Below are positions 59,170-64,000 of a stretch of 64,000 nt of DNA, in pieces (the first letter of the stretch is position 1; each line of letters opens with the position of its first letter). A program made the position numbers and the translations under genes. The stretch spans positions 186,001 through 250,000 of the forward strand of contig NZ_UFQQ01000003.1 in the NCBI RefSeq assembly GCF_900218015.1, written 5' to 3'. The DNA comes from Rhodopseudomonas pentothenatexigens. GTDB lineage: Bacteria; Pseudomonadota; Alphaproteobacteria; Rhizobiales; Xanthobacteraceae. A model generated the notes under the pieces. It saw only the letters and a list, made by a program, of their open reading frames with translations, was not told the origin of the DNA and did not search any database.

Positions 59170-60915
59170 CTACGCAGCCGTTTCCCGACTGTCCCGCTCC
59201 GGCCAATCCGGCGGCCGGCCCGGTACCAACTTCAGCCCTTCGACGAGATGATCGACCCAGGTGCGATCGACGAACGGCAGCCAATCCAGAAAGCGTCTCG
59301 AGAAGGTCGGCTTGATGGCGAGCAATTCGTCGCAGGCGATCCGCGCTGCGTCGAGCTGGCCGATCCGCACCAGCGCGTTGATCTTGAGGACGTGCGCGTA
59401 CCAATAGGCCGGCCGGCGCGCCAGAGACAAAGTGGCGTGTTCGATCGCCTCCGGCCACTGTCCCAGCATGGTGTGGGCCAGGGCCAGCTCGCCCAGCGAA
59501 TAGAAGATGTTGGGATCGTTCGACGACAGCCGCATCGCGGTCTTGAGCTGGACAATGGCCCGGTCGGGCTCGCCGGCGAGGTTGAAGCAGCCGCCGAGCT
59601 GGGCATGCGCAAGCGCCAGGCTGGGCGTCAGCGTGATCGCCTGCTTCAGCAGGTTCTTCGCCTCGTTCGGGTGCCGCAGCCACATCTCGGCGATACCGGC
59701 AAGCATGAAGCCGCGCCCGTCGTCGGGATCGGCGAGCATCCCCTGCTGCGCCAGCTTGCGCATCCGCAGGATCTGCTCCTGAGGCTGGCGGCCGGCCCAG
59801 ATCGACCACGCCAGCGCCGCCGTCGCCTGGATCAGCGCTTCGGGTGAGTTGGGATCGAGCGCCAGCGCTTCGGCAAACAGCTCCTGCGCCATTTCGGAAT
59901 CCGCACGGGTCAGACGGTTGAGGTGCCAGCGACCGCGCCAGATTAGATCACTGACGCCGAGACGGTCCTGCCGTTTGCCGCGAATGCGGATCTGCTCGGC
60001 GTGATCGATCCGGCTCTCGAGCTGCGCCACTAATTCATTGACGAACGGTTCGAGTTCGTTGTGGGCCGTCGGCGACTTCAACGTGAACCGCCGCGACCAC
60101 AACGAATAGCCGGTGATTGCCTCCGACAAGGACGCCGATACGCCATACGAATCGTGGGCGCGGTACAGGCGGCCGTCGACCAGATATTGGGCGCCGAGTC
60201 GCTGACCGATCAGCTTGCGATCGTCGCTTTCGCTGAACGAGAAGCTGGAATTGCGCGAGATCACCGGGAGCCAGCGGATCCGCGACAACCCGACGATCAG
60301 TTCCTCACCGATGCCTTCGGCCAGATAGTCCAGCGTCTCGTCGCCGGTGGCATTGGCGAACGGCAGCACCGCGATCGCCGGCCGGCCGGCAAACCCCACC
60401 GGCGGTTGTGAGATGTCCACGATGTGGGACGGCAGCAAGCCGGTACCGACGCCCCCGAGCGCTGGCAGCGCCTCGCCCGAGGGGAGCTTCAGCCCCGCGC
60501 GCTGCTCCCGCAGCCACTCGCCAAAGCCGCGCTCGCTGGGAATATCGAGGCCTTCGAGAAATTCGCCTGTCGAGGCGCCCGGTCGGGCGATGAAGATATC
60601 GATATCGATCAGATCGGTTCGCAGCCGAACCCTGTCGCGGTCCCCGACCAGCAAAGCCGCGTCTTGCGAGTTCACCAGCTTTCTCAGGTTCGACAGCTCC
60701 CGGCGCAAGCTACCTGCAGCCTCTGCCTTGCGGCGACTGCCCCACAGCCGATCCTGCAACCAGCCGCGGGTTCGCTCGCCATCGCGGGACATGGCCAGCA
60801 TCGCGATGACGGCTGCCCCCTTCTTGCTGGTGATCTCGACCCGGCGCCCCCCCGGCGCCGTGAGTTCGAAAGGGCCGAGCAGCCGAAGCGCAAACCGCTG
60901 CGAATTTGCTGCCAT
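59170..60915 (-). CDS. SARP-like transcriptional regulator with TolB-N/FlgO-like and TPR domains
   Basis: 581 aa from the ATG at 60915, which follows GGGAGGGAGCTGCAGG. Residues 5-110 form an OmpR/SARP winged helix (LRLLGPFELTAPGGRRVEIT, LQDRLWGSRRKAEAAGSLRR with ELSNLRKLV). Residues about 180-290 (AIAVLPFANATGDETLDYLA, LVDGRLYRAHDSYGVSASLS) match the middle domain of adenylate-cyclase-like/TolB-N proteins. The C-terminal half is TPR helices. It is divergent from the PatA-like subtilase gene; the 240 bp between them should hold both promoters. It is probably the regulator of that locus. Confidence 0.88.
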   Translation of the reverse strand: MAANSQRFALRLLGPFELTAPGGRRVEITSKKGAAVIAMLAMSRDGERTRGWLQDRLWGSRRKAEAAGSLRRELSNLRKLVNSQDAALLVGDRDRVRLRTDLIDIDIFIARPGASTGEFLEGLDIPSERGFGEWLREQRAGLKLPSGEALPALGGVGTGLLPSHIVDISQPPVGFAGRPAIAVLPFANATGDETLDYLAEGIGEELIVGLSRIRWLPVISRNSSFSFSESDDRKLIGQRLGAQYLVDGRLYRAHDSYGVSASLSEAITGYSLWSRRFTLKSPTAHNELEPFVNELVAQLESRIDHAEQIRIRGKRQDRLGVSDLIWRGRWHLNRLTRADSEMAQELFAEALALDPNSPEALIQATAALAWSIWAGRQPQEQILRMRKLAQQGMLADPDDGRGFMLAGIAEMWLRHPNEAKNLLKQAITLTPSLALAHAQLGGCFNLAGEPDRAIVQLKTAMRLSSNDPNIFYSLGELALAHTMLGQWPEAIEHATLSLARRPAYWYAHVLKINALVRIGQLDAARIACDELLAIKPTFSRRFLDWLPFVDRTWVDHLVEGLKLVPGRPPDWPERDSRETAA

Positions 60916-61155
60916 CCTGCAGCTCCCTCCCACTTTCGGGGTCAAACTAACACTTTTCACGCGTCAATCACGCCATTTTCACGCTGAGGCCGCATCGATA
61001 AGGAGACGTTCCGCGACGCAATAAGGAATATGGAACATCTATCTTGATCGGTACGAAAATTGCGTAACAAATAGAAGCAAACTGGCGGTTGCAGGAGCGC
61101 AAGCAGGAGCGAGCTGCCTGCGCAGGTCGCAGTAGCATTCGGTGCGGGCGGGGTC
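60916..61155. promoter_or_regulatory. Divergent control region of the SARP-like and PatA-like genes
   Basis: An AT-rich segment at about 61020-61085 (TATCTTGATCGG, ACAAATAGAAGC) contrasts with the GC-rich surroundings and probably contains promoters. AAGGAAT at 61024 leads to a five-codon frame (ATG GAA CAT CTA TCT TGA). No precursor-peptide gene of useful length was found here. Confidence 0.4.
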
Positions 61156-62127
61156 ATGATTGGCGTTTCTGGAAGCGAGCTCCACCAGGAGCTGCTGTTT
61201 GCGTTCGGCGGCGGCGATCGCGACATCGCTGTCGCGGTGCTGGACGGTCCTGTCGATCGGACTCATGACTGTTTCATCGGCGCGCCGCTGACGCCGCTCC
61301 ACACCGTGGTGACGCAGCGCAGTGATGAGGATGCGCCATCGACCGCGCAGGGCACTCATCTGGCCAGCCTGATCTTCGGTCAGCCCTGCCGGTCGGTCGA
61401 GGGCATTGCACCGCTGTGCCGAGGCGTGATCGCGCCGATCTTCCGCGACAGTCGTCTGATGTGCGCACAAGCCGATCTCGCCTACGCGATGAATCGGGCC
61501 CTGGACTACGACGCGCAGATCATCCTGATCGGCGCCGGCTCGTTCGAACAACCATGGTACCCTGGCCCCTCGCTGGCGAGCGCAATCGCGCGGTGCAACG
61601 CCCGCAATACGCTGATTGTCGCCAGTGCCGACCGCCAGGGGTGCAGTACCCTTTTGCGCCGGTGCGGCACCTTGAACTTGCTGCCGGTCGCCGCCCTGGA
61701 TGGTGCCGGGCAGCCGCTCGGCGGCCATGACGGCGATCTGAACGACATCGGGATCGCCGCCCCAGGATCGAGCGTATCCGGCGCAACCTTGGAGGGGCGG
61801 GTGGTGCGGCGGAGCCATCCAAACGTCGCGGCTGCCCTGGTCACGGGCGCGGCGGCGCTGCTGCTGGGCGTCCAGCGCAACGCGGGACTTGCTCCGAATC
61901 CCGCCGCCGTCGCCGAGGCTCTTCGGATGACGGCGACGCCGCAGACCTCGCCGGCCGGATCCGCGCTGCCTCCGGCCTGGACCGGCCGGAAGAGCCTCGA
62001 AGCGGCAGCGGCGTACCTGACGGGACGCTACGAGAGCGCCTACGCGTCCAGCCTGTTCGAGGCCTGGTATCGCGCCCGGGCGGGCGCGACCCGGTCCGAT
62101 CACGCCGCGTTCCGCCCCAGGGCGTGA
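61156..62127 (+). CDS. PatA/PatG-like subtilisin-fold (S8) protein with an altered active site
   Basis: 323 aa, no signal peptide. DIAVAVLDGPVDRTHDCF (Asp30) is the hallmark of PatA/PatG-type proteases of RiPP (cyanobactin) pathways, and GTHLASLIFG (His68) is the His motif. The oxyanion Asn block (SAGNDG in relatives) reads SADRQG. The Ser block, normally GTS-x-A-x-P, reads RRSHPNVAAALVTGAAALL: aligned on the following TG-x-A-A-LL, the catalytic Ser position is Asn223 and the Pro is lost; Ser220 lies three residues earlier. It may be inactive or use a shifted Ser. It is much shorter than PatA, with no C-terminal domain. The 3' end overlaps the convergent DUF2478 gene by 28 bp. Confidence 0.85.
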   Translation: MIGVSGSELHQELLFAFGGGDRDIAVAVLDGPVDRTHDCFIGAPLTPLHTVVTQRSDEDAPSTAQGTHLASLIFGQPCRSVEGIAPLCRGVIAPIFRDSRLMCAQADLAYAMNRALDYDAQIILIGAGSFEQPWYPGPSLASAIARCNARNTLIVASADRQGCSTLLRRCGTLNLLPVAALDGAGQPLGGHDGDLNDIGIAAPGSSVSGATLEGRVVRRSHPNVAAALVTGAAALLLGVQRNAGLAPNPAAVAEALRMTATPQTSPAGSALPPAWTGRKSLEAAAAYLTGRYESAYASSLFEAWYRARAGATRSDHAAFRPRA

Positions 62128-62690
62128 TCGCGCCACCACGCTTCCAGCGCCTCCGCCTCCGGCGGCAGCGACACCGACAGCCCCTGGGCGAAATCGTTCC
62201 AGACGTCTTCGGCCTTCGGCGTCACCACGCAGGCGACCGGCACGCCGGCGGCGATCGCCGCCTGGAACGCCGACATCAGCCCGCCGCGTACCGCTTCCTG
62301 GCCGCCGAACCGGCTCAGCACCACCAGCGCCGGCTTGCGCGCCACCGCGCGCTCGACCGCCCCCGCAGCCAGCGCCAGCGACGACGAGTTGAGATTGCAG
62401 GCCTGTGATCCCGAGCCGAGATCCTGATGCATCGCGTAGCGATCGCCGGTGGCGATGTCGACCAGTTCGCTGCGGCATTCGCAGCCTTCGTGGCCGCCGC
62501 CATGACCTGCGCCATGGCCATGGCCGTGATGGCCGCGGCCGGTGTCCTCCGGCGGCACGATCACGCCGACGATGTCGACGCCTTCGGCCTTGCGGCGCAA
62601 CGCGAATGCGGTCAGCACGTCGGCCGCCGGCGTTCCGGGCCCGCCGCGCAGCGCCGCGATCGGCATCGATTGATTGCTTTCGAACGACAT
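62100..62690 (-). CDS. DUF2478 protein with a His-rich loop, molybdate locus
   Basis: 196 aa from the ATG at 62690 (MSFESNQSM). A P-loop-like start region (IAALRGGPGTPAADVLTAFA) leads to VDIVGVIVPPEDTGRGHHGH, a His/Gly/Cys-rich insert (GHGHGAGHGGGHEGCECRS), then DLGSGSQACNLNSSSLALAA and LVVLSRFGGQEAVRGGLMSA. DUF2478 proteins are linked to molybdenum ABC transporter genes, as here with modC 149 bp upstream on the same strand. The His/Cys loop suggests metal binding. It may be an NTPase for metal or cofactor handling; function unproven. Confidence 0.85.
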   Translation of the reverse strand: MSFESNQSMPIAALRGGPGTPAADVLTAFALRRKAEGVDIVGVIVPPEDTGRGHHGHGHGAGHGGGHEGCECRSELVDIATGDRYAMHQDLGSGSQACNLNSSSLALAAGAVERAVARKPALVVLSRFGGQEAVRGGLMSAFQAAIAAGVPVACVVTPKAEDVWNDFAQGLSVSLPPEAEALEAWWRDHALGRNAA

Positions 62691-62838
62691 TGTCGAGTCT
62701 CCTTCATGAGATACGAACGCGCGCCGTCGCTGACCCGACACGACTGGTAGTCGCGTAGTCACCGACGCCGCCGTTGCAGCGATCAGCAATGAGAATGCGA
62801 AGTTCGTGCCGGCCGCACGGGACTAACCATCCGGCCAA

Positions 62839-63960
62839 CTACGCATGGCCGTCGCGGCCCGGCGCGAGCGCGACACCTTTGATCTGCGCATAGACGTCGA
62901 CGCCCTCGGCGAGCCGCAGCAGATCCCACGACCGCCGGCTGAGCCGTGCCAGCAGCCGGCCGCCGTCGCCGTCTCGTCCGAGTGTCAGCACCACCAGCAC
63001 TTCGTTGCCGCCGATCGGCGACACCGAGGCGATCCGCGCCGGCAGGGCGTTCAGGATCGAACTCGCATGCGGCGGCTCGCGCGCCAGGCTGACATCGCTG
63101 GCCGCGATCCGCACCCGTCGCAATTCGCCGCGCGCAGCCGGCGGCGACGGCACCAGCAGCCGCCCGCCGTCGATCCGCAGCGTCAGCAGGCCGTAGTCGG
63201 TGTCGTAGCTCTCGACGGTCGCGTCGAAATTCACCGCGGCATCACGCGCGATCGCCAGCGGCAGATTGGGGTCGCTCTGCAACTCGGCGAGCGGGCCGAC
63301 CGCCAGCACCTTGCCGGAATGCATCAGCACCAGATGGTCGGCGAGCCGTTCGATCTCGGTGATGTCGTGACTGACATAGATCACCGGCAGCGACAGCCGC
63401 GCGTGCAGCCGCTCCAGGAACGGCAGGATCTCGTCCTTGGTCAGCCGGTCCAGCGCCGACAGCGGCTCGTCCATCAGCAGAAGTTTCGGCTGCGACAGCA
63501 GCGCCCGGCCGATCGCGACGCGCTGCCGCTCGCCGCCGGACAGGTTGCGCGGCGACCGCTCGAGCAGCCTCGAAAGACCGAGCAGCTCGATCACCTCGTC
63601 GAAGCCGACCGCGTCGGCGCGGGCCTCGCCGGAACTGCGCGGCGCGCCGTACAACAGATTGGCCTTGACCGACAGGTGCTGAAACAGGCTGGCTTCCTGG
63701 AACACATAGCCGATCGGCCGGTGATGCGGTTTCAGGAAGGTGGAGTCGTCCTGCCAGACTTCACCGCCGACCTCGCAGTTGCTCCCGGGCAGATGCTGCA
63801 GCCCGGCCAGACAGCGCAGCACGCTGGATTTGCCGCAGCCGGACGGTCCGAACAGCCCGGTGATGCCGGTGGCCGGCACCGTGAAGGCGGCATCCAGCGT
63901 GAAGCCGCCGAGCCGGCCCCGAAACGCTGCGCGAATGCTGGGAGGCGACAGCGCCCTCAT
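62839..63960 (-). CDS. modC: Molybdate ABC transporter ATP-binding protein
   Basis: 373 aa. It powers molybdate import through ModB. Walker [10 protein letters not shown], signature LSGGERQR, Walker [13 protein letters not shown] and switch [14 protein letters not shown] are intact. The C-terminal TOBE/MOP domain ([20 protein letters not shown]) binds oxyanion. The ATG overlaps the stop of the upstream gene (ATGA), as in modBC pairs. Molybdenum supply fits the Mo-dependent Cox-like enzyme in this window. Confidence 0.97.
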   Translation of the reverse strand: MRALSPPSIRAAFRGRLGGFTLDAAFTVPATGITGLFGPSGCGKSSVLRCLAGLQHLPGSNCEVGGEVWQDDSTFLKPHHRPIGYVFQEASLFQHLSVKANLLYGAPRSSGEARADAVGFDEVIELLGLSRLLERSPRNLSGGERQRVAIGRALLSQPKLLLMDEPLSALDRLTKDEILPFLERLHARLSLPVIYVSHDITEIERLADHLVLMHSGKVLAVGPLAELQSDPNLPLAIARDAAVNFDATVESYDTDYGLLTLRIDGGRLLVPSPPAARGELRRVRIAASDVSLAREPPHASSILNALPARIASVSPIGGNEVLVVLTLGRDGDGGRLLARLSRRSWDLLRLAEGVDVYAQIKGVALAPGRDGHA

Positions 63961-64000
63961 GCCCTGATCCGTGCGGTTCGCTTTTCCAGCGTCATCATGG
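63957..64000 (-). CDS. modB: C-terminal end of a probable molybdate permease (ModB), cut by the window edge
   Basis: Only 13 codons are visible (ending [13 protein letters not shown], then TGA at 63957-63959), overlapping the modC ATG. The identity is inferred from position; the fragment is too short to recognise. Confidence 0.5.
   Translation of the reverse strand, partial: MMTLEKRTARIRA

Noticed and set aside
60957-61226. Minus-strand 89-codon frame as a RiPP precursor for the PatA-like protein
   Set aside because: It overlaps the protease start in antisense, has no good SD and no leader/core pattern.

Overview
The window is high-GC DNA with an alphaproteobacterial gene set. Complete homogentisate and protocatechuate 4,5-cleavage routes, a Cox-like molybdenum hydroxylase, a class I lysyl-tRNA synthetase, NikR, ModC and an EcfG-type promoter all fit a metabolically versatile Rhizobiales/Nitrobacteraceae bacterium. 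Rhodopseudomonas palustris or a close relative is the best guess. That is an inference from gene content; no rRNA or other marker was available.

Layout. 1-5.7 kb: a stress-type protein with Trp repeats, two GH13 glycoside enzymes (one a TreS-like gene with a frameshift), a PRC-barrel protein behind an EcfG-type promoter, and an odd mini-ORF/RNA-like locus. 5.7-8.5 kb: a nickel module, with a TonB-dependent receptor divergent from nikR and a perfect NikR operator between them. 8.8-10.9 kb: a chemoreceptor. 11.2-16.4 kb: Cox-like small, large and medium subunits (form II motif) and a CaiB-type CoA transferase. 16.5-23.7 kb: the homogentisate cluster (fahA, maiA, hmgA, MBL protein, DUF2783 protein, FAD monooxygenase) divergent from a MarR regulator, with a palindrome between. 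23.8-33.1 kb: a caspase-fold protein without its catalytic residues, an OmpA-like protein, then an envelope operon of two short RND adaptors, an RND pump and an AsmA protein. 33.2-42.3 kb: lysK, an amino-acid-type binding protein, a GT2 enzyme with a GspE-N-like front domain, SCO1, a ClpP/crotonase-like periplasmic protein, an HBM-type chemoreceptor and a repeat-containing secreted protein. 42.5-53.4 kb: an Old Yellow Enzyme, then a Bug binding protein, a LysR regulator and the full protocatechuate meta-cleavage set. 53.5-59.1 kb: small secreted proteins, a HisE-like protein, a YqaA-type membrane protein, a nitronate monooxygenase-like protein and an acyl-CoA thioesterase-like protein. 59.2-64 kb: a SARP-like regulator divergent from a PatA-like subtilase with an altered active site, then DUF2478, modC and the end of a probable modB.

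Function. The two ring-cleavage clusters feed aromatic compounds into central metabolism. LigAB, LigC, LigI, GalD, LigJ and LigK take protocatechuate to pyruvate and oxaloacetate. HmgA, MaiA and FahA take homogentisate to fumarate and acetoacetate. The nickel module and the Mo genes serve metal supply; the Cox-like enzyme would need molybdenum cofactor.

Intergenic regions carry at least four families of dispersed palindromic repeats, one of which forms the C-terminal codons of a chemoreceptor. No tRNA, rRNA, CRISPR array, insertion sequence or prophage was seen. The least explained loci are the SARP-like/PatA-like divergent pair, the pseudo-caspase, the adaptor/RND/AsmA operon and the 5.4-kb mini-ORF locus.
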